Part shown: positions 43,048 through 51,532 of the stretch, piece after piece
Position numbering within the stretch: the stretch's first letter is position 1
How the letters are laid out: each line of letters opens with the position of its first letter
Source: Flavobacterium sp.
GTDB lineage: Bacteria > Bacteroidota > Bacteroidia > Flavobacteriales > Flavobacteriaceae
Assembly (NCBI GenBank): GCA_030153045.1
Contig: JASLID010000075.1
Span: 1-64,000, forward strand
DNA length: 64,000 nucleotides
Direction: 5' to 3'
The notes under the pieces: model-generated
What the model saw: only the letters and a program-made list of their open reading frames with translations
What the model was told of the DNA's origin: nothing
The model's database searches: none
Program-made: the position numbers and the translations under genes

Positions 43048-44424
43048 TTAGTTTTTTATCAATTTATAAGTGGAAGAAGTTCCCCAATTGGTTCCCACTT
43101 TCAAGAAATACAAACCAGTAGATAGTATTTCTGTTTTTATGGAATGAATCGGTTGGTTTTCTGTTTTTTGTGAAAGCAATTTTTTTCCATTGAGGTCAGT
43201 TACTTCAACAATTGTAGCAAAAGTTTCATGGGTATTACTTTGTATAAGCACTTCCGATTTTGCAGGATTCGGATAAATAGAAAATGCTTTTTTACTGTTT
43301 TCTGCAACGCTCAACGAACTGTCAATGATTTTGTAAATGTTGCCATTGGTAATATCGCCAATGTATATTTCGCCATTGACATCTTCACCAAAAGTTACAA
43401 AATTGTTTCCGGTAAAGGTTTCCGAAAAGGTTACATTGCCTCCAGTATCAACCATGCCAATTTTAGCCAAACAATAATCAGAAAAGAAATATTTCCCTTG
43501 AAAATTAGTGTACGTTGGCCCGCGATACACATAGCCTCCAGTGATTGAACACGCTCCTGAGGAATGATTGATGACGGCCAAAGGCATTCTCATTGTAGCT
43601 GGTGCAGGACAACCTGCGGTATTGAAAGCGGTATTTCCTTCGTAGCATCGCCAACCGTAATTGAGTCCAGATTCGGTGGCAGTGGCGTGGTCGATTTCTT
43701 CATAAGTACCTTGACCTACATCAGCAATCCATAAATCGCCATTTTGTCGGTCGAAAGAAAACTTCCAAGGATTTCGAAGTCCAATAGCCCAAATCTCATC
43801 GGCACCAGTCACACCCACATAGGGGTTATTGGGTGGAATCCCGTAAGGAGAGCCAGAGTTGACATCGATACGCAACATTTTTCCCAACAATTCATTGATA
43901 TTTTGTGCGCGATTGCCTGGATCATTAGCGCTCCCGCCATCACCCATGCCAATGTACAGATAACCATCGGGGCCAAATTTTAAAGTACCACCATTATGAT
44001 TGGAAAAAGGTTGTGCAATCGTTAAAAGTATAGTTCCTGAAGGGTTGGCAATATTGGGGTTTCCAGCATTCACCGAATAACGTGCAATGACGGTATTTCC
44101 ACTAGTATTGGTATAATTGATGTAAAAATACCCGTTGGTAGCATAATTAGGATGAAAAGCCAGTCCTAGTAATCCCTGCTCACCACCTCCGTTTGTCAAC
44201 GTAGTAATGTTGAGGAAAGGGGTGGCGTTTGTACTTCCGTTTGAATTTAGAATTTTAATGAGTCCGTCTTGTTCTACAATAAAAAGCCGATTGTCGCCAC
44301 AATGTGTAATTTCGACCGGAGAAGCAAAACCTGAGCCAAAAGGGTTCAGACCAATTGTTCCTGTTTGAGAATGATTGGTACATTGGACAAAGACCAAAGC
44401 AATAAAAAATAATTTTGTTTTCAT
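43048..44424 (-). CDS. Secreted PQQ-dependent sugar dehydrogenase-like protein with T9SS domain
   Basis: This is a six-bladed beta-propeller of the glucose/sorbosone dehydrogenase family. The signal peptide covers about 1-20. Family segments are GLLGLAFHPNY, HNGGTLKFGPDGYLYIGMGDGGS and EIWAIGLRNPWKFSFD. The C-terminal 75 residues are a T9SS type A sorting domain (IYPNPAKSEV to TYKLIKN). The enzyme would oxidise an aldose outside the cell if it binds PQQ or calcium; neither is provable here. The gene stands alone, 80 bp downstream of the regulator gene's neighbourhood. Confidence 0.88.
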   Translation of the reverse strand: MKTKLFFIALVFVQCTNHSQTGTIGLNPFGSGFASPVEITHCGDNRLFIVEQDGLIKILNSNGSTNATPFLNITTLTNGGGEQGLLGLAFHPNYATNGYFYINYTNTSGNTVIARYSVNAGNPNIANPSGTILLTIAQPFSNHNGGTLKFGPDGYLYIGMGDGGSANDPGNRAQNINELLGKMLRIDVNSGSPYGIPPNNPYVGVTGADEIWAIGLRNPWKFSFDRQNGDLWIADVGQGTYEEIDHATATESGLNYGWRCYEGNTAFNTAGCPAPATMRMPLAVINHSSGACSITGGYVYRGPTYTNFQGKYFFSDYCLAKIGMVDTGGNVTFSETFTGNNFVTFGEDVNGEIYIGDITNGNIYKIIDSSLSVAENSKKAFSIYPNPAKSEVLIQSNTHETFATIVEVTDLNGKKLLSQKTENQPIHSIKTEILSTGLYFLKVGTNWGTSSTYKLIKN

Positions 44425-44507
44425 AGCTTAATGGTTTGATAGTCATAAAATTATGAAAAACTTCTGAGTTTTAAGCTAGGGTTTTAGAATAAAAAGGGAT
44501 CAAAATT

Positions 44508-45221
44508 TTATTTTTTTATTTTTTCCAAAAGCAAATCCACTTGTTCTTTGTGGCTTATGCCTATGGGTAGGTCGATGCCCAAAACTTCAATATCCGTATT
44601 TGAAAAAGCAGTAATTTTAGCTGTGTTGATTATAAACGAACGGTGTATGCGGATAAAATTATCGGAAGGCAATTCGGTTTCCAGGTTGCTAATTTTATAC
44701 TTGGATGTAATGTTGGTTCCGTCTGCTTTGTGTACTTTGATGTAATCTTTGACACTTTCAACGTATAGAATTTCATCCAATTTGATTTTAAAGCTTTTTC
44801 CAGCCGATTTCAAAAGAATATAATCTTCTTTCTGAATCTCAAAAGTTGGAACGGCTTTCACCGGATTGGTTTCTCTTAAATATTTATCTACCGACTTAAA
44901 GAAACGCTCAAACGTAATGGGTTTTAACAAATAATCGATCGCTTCCAATTCATAACTCTCAATAGCAAAATCACGATAAGCCGTTGTAAAAATGGTTTTG
45001 GGAGGATGCTTTAGACTTTTCAAAAAATCAATTCCGGTAATATTAGGCATTTTGATGTCTAAGAAAAGTAAATCAATAGCTTGTGTGTTCAAAATTTCGA
45101 ATGCTTTCAAAGCATTACTTGCCGTAGCAACCACTTCTAGAGCATCAATTTTAGAAATATGATTTTCAATTAATCGAATTGCTAAAGGTTCATCATCGAC
45201 AATGAGGCATTTAATCTTCAT
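44508..45221 (-). CDS. LytTR-family response regulator
   Basis: This two-domain regulator has a receiver domain (about 1-120, phosphoacceptor Asp55 in LLFLDIKMP) and a LytTR DNA-binding domain (about 135-235, ending with GISHKEQVDLLLEK). LytTR proteins bind direct repeats next to target promoters. The start overlaps the upstream kinase stop by one base, so the two form a pair. The likely targets lie nearby, such as the divergent TonB-type receptor gene. Confidence 0.93.
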   Translation of the reverse strand: MKIKCLIVDDEPLAIRLIENHISKIDALEVVATASNALKAFEILNTQAIDLLFLDIKMPNITGIDFLKSLKHPPKTIFTTAYRDFAIESYELEAIDYLLKPITFERFFKSVDKYLRETNPVKAVPTFEIQKEDYILLKSAGKSFKIKLDEILYVESVKDYIKVHKADGTNITSKYKISNLETELPSDNFIRIHRSFIINTAKITAFSNTDIEVLGIDLPIGISHKEQVDLLLEKIKK

Positions 45222-46279
45222 TATTTTATGTTTTCTAAAATCAAAGTTACACTAAATAATTCCTTCTCTCTTTTGGTTTCTAATGAATAATGTGCTCCGT
45301 ACAATAATGTCAATTGTTTATTAATGTTAGCCAAACCAATAGATTCTTTCGAATAGTCTTCTATAACATCAGCACAAGTATTCACGATTTTGAATTCGGT
45401 TTGGGTTGGTTCACTTTTAACGGTAATCCAAATTTTAGGAGAACCACTATCTTCCCCAGCTCCATGCTTGAAAGCATTTTCCACTAACGATAAAAATACA
45501 AGTGGAGGTACTTGATTTTCGACTAAAATATCAGATTCTAAATGCACTTCCAAACGTTCATCATAACGTAATTTTTCCAATTCGATATAATCGTTTATCA
45601 ATTGCATTTCGGTAGTAATTGAAACAAAATCGGTATTGCATCTGTAAAGCACATAATCTAGAATATCAGACAATTTCCCAATTGCAGAAGACGTTTTTGG
45701 TGAATTATCGATGGATAATGAGTAAATATTATTGAGCGTGTTGAATAAGAAATGTGGATTGAGTTGAGCACGCAATGTTTTAAGTTCAGCATCGCTTTTT
45801 TCTTTACTCAGCAACAAACTTTTCTCTCTTTCTTTGTTGTAATCAGAGAAGAATTTGGCCATAAAAAAGATAAAAGCCGCCGTTAAAATATTAGGGCCAT
45901 ATTTAAAAACCAGCATCTGTAAATCGGTAAAAATCTCTAAAGGAGTTTCTTGAGTAAAAGGAGGTTTTCGAACCAAAGGCTCAACAATATGAACCATTGA
46001 TAATCTGCACAAAGCCGAAAGCAAATACATAAGCAGCAAAAAGGAAACGCCAAAAAACACATAGCCTTTCTTTAAAAAAGGTTCTTTCAACAAGTAATAA
46101 GCAATGATATAAGCTGCCACAGCACCAAAAAAAGCATCGTTAAGATGATAAATAAGTATTTCGGCAAAACAATAACCGTCAAATTTTGAGTAATCACTAA
46201 ACACTCCTACAGCTACAAAAGCGCTCCAAAAAAGAAGGTGTTTAACGACTCTATTTTGAGTAATAATTTGAAATTCCAT
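45221..46279 (-). CDS. LytS-like membrane sensor histidine kinase
   Basis: The N-terminal part (about 1-150) contains four predicted membrane helices and no large sensor domain. The kinase part begins with the His_kinase motif LRAQLNPHFLFNTLN, with phosphorylated His176, and continues with the HATPase block VENAFKHGAGE and SIGLANINKQL. Length 352. A consensus promoter lies at 46296-46328 on the divergent side. It pairs with the LytTR regulator downstream. The signal it detects is not evident. Confidence 0.92.
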   Translation of the reverse strand: MEFQIITQNRVVKHLLFWSAFVAVGVFSDYSKFDGYCFAEILIYHLNDAFFGAVAAYIIAYYLLKEPFLKKGYVFFGVSFLLLMYLLSALCRLSMVHIVEPLVRKPPFTQETPLEIFTDLQMLVFKYGPNILTAAFIFFMAKFFSDYNKEREKSLLLSKEKSDAELKTLRAQLNPHFLFNTLNNIYSLSIDNSPKTSSAIGKLSDILDYVLYRCNTDFVSITTEMQLINDYIELEKLRYDERLEVHLESDILVENQVPPLVFLSLVENAFKHGAGEDSGSPKIWITVKSEPTQTEFKIVNTCADVIEDYSKESIGLANINKQLTLLYGAHYSLETKREKELFSVTLILENIK

Positions 46280-46295
46280 AAGTTAAAAATATGCT

Positions 46296-46328
46296 CAAAT
46301 GTAACCAACCACTTTCATTATTCGTCAA
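46296..46328 (-). promoter_or_regulatory. Promoter of the LytS-LytTR pair
   Basis: On the minus strand TTG (46326-46328), a 22-bp spacer and TACATTTG (46296-46303) match the consensus. The ATG at 46279 is 16 bp downstream. Confidence 0.6.
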
Positions 46329-46382
46329 AGAATCGACAAATAGGGGAAAATTGAGCACGAATATACTTTAATAGCAGTTGAA

Positions 46383-46487
46383 ATGGAAATAGTAGCTTTA
46401 AAATCATTAAACATCGTCATTTTTATGCTATTCATCTACGGTGTCATTTTTGCAATTGGATATTCTTCAATTTTGCTACAGATTTAA
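46383..46487 (+). CDS. Possible 34-residue single-helix membrane peptide
   Basis: An ATG at 46383 opens a 34-codon frame ending TAA at 46487, 13 bp before the receptor start. The peptide begins MEIVALKSLNIVIFMLF and ends YSSILLQI, a single hydrophobic helix. Its position between a kinase and an outer-membrane receptor, on the same strand as the receptor, is suggestive. No homologue is known to me; it may be chance. Confidence 0.4.
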   Translation: MEIVALKSLNIVIFMLFIYGVIFAIGYSSILLQI

Positions 46488-46500
46488 AAACAATCAAAAA

Positions 46501-48831
46501 ATGAAAAACTTTATTTATGCCATTACATTACTACTACCAACATTGTTTTTTGGGCAAGATGTAGTAATAAAAGGTTCTGTATTAGAAAAGAATAGTCAGA
46601 AACCTATCGAATTAGCCAGTATCTCTTTTTTAGATGCTGAAACCAATGCCATTATTCAAGAAACGTCTTCAGATGTCAAAGGGAATTTTGAAGCCAAAAT
46701 AAAATCTGGAAAATACAATTTACATGTTAACTTTTTAGATTACCAATCGGTTACTTTGAAGCAGGTTCAATTTTCAGAAGATAAAAACATGGGGAAGGTT
46801 TTTTTAGAAGAAAACATTACCAAAGTATTGGATGAAGTTACTGTTACCGCCGAAAAGTCGTCGGTGGAAACCAAACTCGACAAAAAGATTTTTAACGTTG
46901 GGAAAGATCTGATTTCTAGAGGAGGATCGGCCAGCGATATTTTAAACAATGTGCCTTCAGTTAGTGTGAATGCTACAGGAGCGGTGAGTTTGCGTGGTAA
47001 TTCAAGCGTTCGTATTTTAATTAATGGGAAGCCTTCGGTGATGACACAAAACAACGGATTGGAGCAAATTCCTGCAGAGACCATCGAGCGAGTAGAAGTG
47101 ATTACCAACCCATCGGCACAATACGATGCGCAAGGTGCTGCGGGGATTATTAACATCATTTTGAAAAAGAATAAAGCAAATGGTTTTGGAAGTTCTATTA
47201 CAGCCACAGCTGGTGTGCCAAACAACAATTCGCTTGGGGTAAACATGAATTACAAGAAAGAAAAATTCAATGTTTTTACAGACATTCGTTATGGTAAAAT
47301 GACACTTTTTGGAGATGATAAATTATTCAGAACCAATTATGAAAATGGCGTTGTCACTGATTTTATTGACCAAAGAACAGATCGTACCAGAGGTTTCAAT
47401 CGATGGAATGTTTATTTGGGTAGTGATTATTATATTAATGCCAATAACACCTTGACGTTAAGTTATTTTTACCGCAATAGCGTTAGTAAAAGCCAAGTTG
47501 ATTATCAGTTTAATTATTTAGATGCTAACCACAACACGACGCAACTTATCAATGCTAAAGAAGAATACAGAGAACCACAAAAATCCAATCAAATAGAGTT
47601 GAACTATGTGAAGAACTTTGAGAAAAAAGGCAAAAAATTAACAGCGAATGTGCAATATGATTTTTGGAATGATGACGAAAACGAATCGATTACCGAAACA
47701 GTAACAATGCCTACTCCCGAATTAAGAACGCTTAAAAGCAGGGATATTGAAAGCAGTAAAGATGTGGTTTTTCAATCGGATATTTCTTTTCCTTTCAGTG
47801 AAAAATCAAAACTGGATATTGGTTTAAAAGGTGAAATAAGAAGAATAAACAGTGATTATGTGGTTTGGGACAACGCCGTAAAAGTGGACAGTTTAACCAA
47901 TTTATTACATTATGATGAACGCATTTTCGGGTTTTATACGCAATATTCTAATGGGGTTAAAAAATTTCAATACCAATTGGGATTAAGAGCCGAGCATTTT
48001 AATACGGGAAGCAGTGATTTAAAAAACGAATTTAATACCGATAAAAAATACACGAAATTGTTTCCTACGGTTCACCTAACCTATGAAATAAAAGATAATA
48101 TCAACTTGCAACTTAGTTACAGCCGTAGAATTGACAGACCTTCGTTTTACCAGTTGAACCCTTTTGGGGGTATTGCCGACAGAAGAAACATAAGAATAGG
48201 GAACCCTGATTTGAACCCGATGTTTATCGACTCGTACGAATTGGGAACACTTTTCAAATGGGAGAAATTCACTGTAAATCCGTCGATTTATCACCAGCAT
48301 ACTGTCAATCTTTTCGATATTAGTGTAACGAGAAACAGTGACGATTACTTAATTGAAAAACCAATTAATTTGGGTACGGAAAACAGATATGGCTTTGAAT
48401 TTAATTTGACCTACAATCCTTATAAATGGTGGTTTTTATCCAGTGATTTTAATCTGTATAAATTTGATCAAAAAGGATTATTTACCGTGTCAGATCAGAC
48501 TTGGTTTTCTAAATTAAATTCAAGAATCAAGCTTAAATCGTGGAGCGTTCAAAATAACTTTAATGTGATTGGCGGTAAAAAAAGCGGCCAAATAGAATCG
48601 GAAGCACAATTATGGGCCGATATGGCTGTAGCCAAAGAATTTTGGAAAGAAAAGGCAACAATAACGTTCAAAGTGGATAATATTTTTGACAGTCGTATTA
48701 GCCGAGATTACATTCGAGGGAATAATTATACTATTGATGGGGAAAGAAGATTTACCGGGACAAGAGCTTCTTTGACATTCACGTATAAATTCAATAGGAA
48801 GAAAACAGACAGGGACAGACTTCCTGATTAA
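46501..48831 (+). CDS. TonB-dependent-receptor-like outer-membrane protein
   Basis: This outer-membrane protein has a signal peptide (1-19, LLLPTLFFGQ), a carboxypeptidase-regulatory-like domain (about 20-105), a plug domain (about 110-225, SASDILNNVPSVSVNATGAVSL and IERVEVITNPSAQYDAQGAAGIINIIL) and a 500-residue beta barrel of the OMP_b-brl_3 type ending LTFTYKFNRKK. I start at 46501, where the signal peptide begins, rather than an upstream GTG (46441). These proteins import or sense large or scarce ligands; the ligand is unknown. It is divergent from the LytS kinase. Confidence 0.88.
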   Translation: MKNFIYAITLLLPTLFFGQDVVIKGSVLEKNSQKPIELASISFLDAETNAIIQETSSDVKGNFEAKIKSGKYNLHVNFLDYQSVTLKQVQFSEDKNMGKVFLEENITKVLDEVTVTAEKSSVETKLDKKIFNVGKDLISRGGSASDILNNVPSVSVNATGAVSLRGNSSVRILINGKPSVMTQNNGLEQIPAETIERVEVITNPSAQYDAQGAAGIINIILKKNKANGFGSSITATAGVPNNNSLGVNMNYKKEKFNVFTDIRYGKMTLFGDDKLFRTNYENGVVTDFIDQRTDRTRGFNRWNVYLGSDYYINANNTLTLSYFYRNSVSKSQVDYQFNYLDANHNTTQLINAKEEYREPQKSNQIELNYVKNFEKKGKKLTANVQYDFWNDDENESITETVTMPTPELRTLKSRDIESSKDVVFQSDISFPFSEKSKLDIGLKGEIRRINSDYVVWDNAVKVDSLTNLLHYDERIFGFYTQYSNGVKKFQYQLGLRAEHFNTGSSDLKNEFNTDKKYTKLFPTVHLTYEIKDNINLQLSYSRRIDRPSFYQLNPFGGIADRRNIRIGNPDLNPMFIDSYELGTLFKWEKFTVNPSIYHQHTVNLFDISVTRNSDDYLIEKPINLGTENRYGFEFNLTYNPYKWWFLSSDFNLYKFDQKGLFTVSDQTWFSKLNSRIKLKSWSVQNNFNVIGGKKSGQIESEAQLWADMAVAKEFWKEKATITFKVDNIFDSRISRDYIRGNNYTIDGERRFTGTRASLTFTYKFNRKKTDRDRLPD

Positions 48832-48836
48832 TCAAT

Positions 48837-48872
48837 AAAAAAGCCGTTCATTTAATCTTGAACGGCTTTTTT
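48837..48872. terminator. Bidirectional intrinsic terminator
   Basis: AAAAAAGCCGTTCA (48837-48850) and its exact complement (48859-48872) form a 14-bp stem with an 8-nt loop between the convergent receptor and vWA genes. Confidence 0.92.
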
Positions 48873-48880
48873 AATAACCT

Positions 48881-50044
48881 TTATTTCTCTACAGTATAAC
48901 CTTTAACTTTAGCAAGAGCCACTATTGAAGTATTAATCGCTTTTCCTAAATCGTCTTGACCTTTGCTTTTTTTCATTTCTTCATCAATGTAGGCTTGGCG
49001 TTTTTTACCTAATTCGGTAATTTCTTTTTGTATGGCCTCGCGGTCTTTTGTTTTTTGAGCTACATACATTTTAATTTCATCCTTGCTTTTGTTCTGAAGT
49101 TCCTTAGGCAGTTCCTCTTTTTTAAGCTTAGAAACTACTTCTTTGTCTTCCTTCATTTTATCGACTAAATCCCAACTTTCGTTTTTATACACGGCTTTCG
49201 ACTTGCTCACCGCACGTTCTGCATAATTTGCTGCAGAAACACCTTGCGCATTTCGATCTTGAGTTTCCTGATTCATTTTCTTCTCATAGCCTTTTGTGCC
49301 ATAACTAATATAAGTGGTGTTGATTCGGGTATTGCATTCAGAGATTCGTACATCATAAGGCGTTACAATATAGTGTACAGCTTTGTTTGAATCTATGTTA
49401 AAGAATTTGCCTTTTCCAACATCGGCACCGTCTTTCCAAAAAGTTCGAACGCCCTCTTCGTAATTGCCACAAAAAATGGTGTTGATGTAAATGTCATTTC
49501 GCAAAGCATCATTAATGGACTCTTTGTAGTTCACTCCTCCCTGATTGAAAGCTTCATTTCCAGCAATGTAAATCAGTTTCATATTGTCGTTGTCTTTACC
49601 CCAAGAAAGTTGTCGGGTAGCATCGGCAATAACAGCACCGCAATATTCTGAACCGCCATTGGTTCGTAAGGAGAATAATTTTTCGGAAATCAAATCCAGA
49701 TCAGTAGTTAAAGGAGCTACTTGTCTGATGTAATTTGATTGTGGCGAAAGTCCATCGTTTCCATATTCATACAAACCAATTTCAATGTTTGGGGTTTCTC
49801 CCTGGTATTTTAGAGTGGTTAAGGTGTTTACAATGTTCCACAAACGTGATTTGGCTTGTTCAATTAAACCATCCATGCTATTAGAAGTATCGAGTAAAAG
49901 CGCTACTTGAATTTTATTGTCTCCGTCTCCTCTTGGTTTTTCAATTGCTATTATTTTTTTGTCATTGCTATTGAAATTGTTGCCATTTGCAAACGTTAAT
50001 GTAGTGGCTAATAATGCTGCGAAGAATATAAGTTGAGTTTTCAT
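48881..50044 (-). CDS. Secreted von Willebrand factor A domain protein
   Basis: This protein has a signal peptide (residues 1-19, TTLTFANG) and a vWA domain (about 45-245) with a complete MIDAS metal-binding motif, Asp52, Ser54 and Ser56 in LLLDTSNSMDG. The C-terminal third (about 270-387) is highly charged, with long Lys/Glu helices that probably form a coiled coil. No T9SS tail is visible, so it is likely periplasmic or on the outer membrane. It lies 17 bp after the toroid gene and is probably co-transcribed with it. vWA proteins usually mediate metal-dependent protein binding. Confidence 0.87.
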   Translation of the reverse strand: MKTQLIFFAALLATTLTFANGNNFNSNDKKIIAIEKPRGDGDNKIQVALLLDTSNSMDGLIEQAKSRLWNIVNTLTTLKYQGETPNIEIGLYEYGNDGLSPQSNYIRQVAPLTTDLDLISEKLFSLRTNGGSEYCGAVIADATRQLSWGKDNDNMKLIYIAGNEAFNQGGVNYKESINDALRNDIYINTIFCGNYEEGVRTFWKDGADVGKGKFFNIDSNKAVHYIVTPYDVRISECNTRINTTYISYGTKGYEKKMNQETQDRNAQGVSAANYAERAVSKSKAVYKNESWDLVDKMKEDKEVVSKLKKEELPKELQNKSKDEIKMYVAQKTKDREAIQKEITELGKKRQAYIDEEMKKSKGQDDLGKAINTSIVALAKVKGYTVEK

Positions 50045-50061
50045 GAGTATAAATTTTAAAA

Positions 50062-51384
50062 TTATTCTTGAAGATTTTTAATGTCATTTTCTATAGTTAA
50101 AATAAGTAAGCTAGTGGCTGTGCAAAATACAGGGCTAGTAATGCAGTGATGACCATTCCAGCTTCCATCTTGATTTTGGATTTTAATCATTTTTCCGCTC
50201 ACATTGTCGTACCAGTTTTTCCAATCGTTATCTTTTTTAACAATCATCGATTCTCCAGTTTGAAGAAAACTTAGAAATTCTTCGCCGCCGTTGTTTCCAA
50301 AACCGCTCATGACATCGTTGTCCATAGCTTGTGTTTTTGCAGCTTTATATACTTTAGAAGCTACATCGTATGAAGACGCTTTTTCTTTAGAAACACCTAT
50401 TTTTTCAAGGTTTTCACGATTCATGATCGCCTTTTTGTCGATTTTACCATCTCCTTTAGCTTTCTCGAATAATTCTTCTGCTTCTTTGGCTTCTGCGGCA
50501 CTTCCTCTAACTGAACTGCTCACCGCATACAACATAACTCCGGCTCCATCTTCTGTTTTAGCTGTATTTTTTTCAGTGTCATAATTGCTCTTTTGATACT
50601 TTCTAGCCGCATCAATTTTGTCTTTACTTACTTTAATATTTTTGTTTTTTGATGCTTGTTCTAAACCAGAATTAGCAAAGGAAGATTGTAAAACACCAGC
50701 CCAACCGGCTCCAGAGACTTTACCATTACCATCATACGATTTTTCGATTTTGTCTACACATATTTGAATGGCATTTTCAACTCGTTTTACTGTTTTTTGG
50801 TCTGTAAGTGTGGGTACTACTTGATTTAAGAATTGTAGGGTTAAAACTGCATCAATATTCTGACCCAATTTGCTCTGAATTTGTGTGCCTCTGATTTGGG
50901 TAATAAATTCATTATTTTTATTTTTTTCGACTTCATTAAGTAAAAAATCGAGCGCATGGGTTAGTTGTTGTTTGTATTTTCCGGTTTCAATAGAATAACC
51001 CACACGATACAATGCCATAGCGGCCATAGCGGTTGTTGCCGGGTCTGAACTTACTGCGTGTGGATTCATTTCGCCTTGATTAGAATGCGATCCAGCTCCC
51101 CATCCTCCATCTTTATTTTGTGCTTTGGCAAGCCATATTTCACCTTTATCTATTACGGCTTTTGTTTTGATATTGGTTTTATTTGTTGCATAATTGTCTA
51201 CTGGTTGTTCTCCCATAACCGACATGAATACACAAGGTTTTTCTTCTAAAGGGGTTGTTTTTATAGGAGCCTTTTTTTCATATCGAGCCATCAATTTAGT
51301 TTCCGGATTGGTTTTTGCAGTAAGAACTATTCCAGTAAGAAGTGTAGTAACACCCATTGCAATTAAAATTTTTTGAGTTTTCAT
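50062..51384 (-). CDS. Secreted alpha/alpha-toroid protein with prenyltransferase-type repeats
   Basis: This 440-residue protein has a signal peptide (1-24) and a helical barrel of the prenyltransferase/squalene-oxidase repeat type. QW-like motifs are visible near both ends: WLAKAQNKDGGWGAG near 82 and KIQNQDGSWNGHHC near 410. The C terminus carries HHCITSPVFCTATSLLILT. The catalytic acid motif of cyclases (DxDD) is absent, so a lipid cyclase is unlikely; the fold resembles the complement-like alpha/alpha toroids. It is the first gene of the toroid-vWA pair and is divergent from the TPR kinase. Confidence 0.78.
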   Translation of the reverse strand: MKTQKILIAMGVTTLLTGIVLTAKTNPETKLMARYEKKAPIKTTPLEEKPCVFMSVMGEQPVDNYATNKTNIKTKAVIDKGEIWLAKAQNKDGGWGAGSHSNQGEMNPHAVSSDPATTAMAAMALYRVGYSIETGKYKQQLTHALDFLLNEVEKNKNNEFITQIRGTQIQSKLGQNIDAVLTLQFLNQVVPTLTDQKTVKRVENAIQICVDKIEKSYDGNGKVSGAGWAGVLQSSFANSGLEQASKNKNIKVSKDKIDAARKYQKSNYDTEKNTAKTEDGAGVMLYAVSSSVRGSAAEAKEAEELFEKAKGDGKIDKKAIMNRENLEKIGVSKEKASSYDVASKVYKAAKTQAMDNDVMSGFGNNGGEEFLSFLQTGESMIVKKDNDWKNWYDNVSGKMIKIQNQDGSWNGHHCITSPVFCTATSLLILTIENDIKNLQE

Positions 51385-51409
51385 AGTTTTTCGCTTTAAG
51401 ATTATACTT

Positions 51410-51417
51410 CAAAATTA
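51410..51417 (-). promoter_or_regulatory. -10 box (TAATTTTG) for the toroid-vWA operon
   Basis: TAATTTTG on the minus strand is 25 bp before the ATG. Only 148 bp separate this operon from the TPR-kinase gene, so a shared LytTR binding site is possible. Confidence 0.45.
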
Positions 51418-51532
51418 TTCTAAGAAATTGCATGTTTTTTGCAGAATGGGTGAAGTGGGGTTTTGACTTGGTGAAATCGTTTTGATAGCATTTTTTAAAA
51501 TAGTTTCTTTACATTGTCAAATATTTACAAAG

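Noticed and set aside
46767..47246. 159-codon minus-strand frame inside the TonB-type receptor
   Set aside because: It is opposite a conserved plug domain and shows no recognisable motif.
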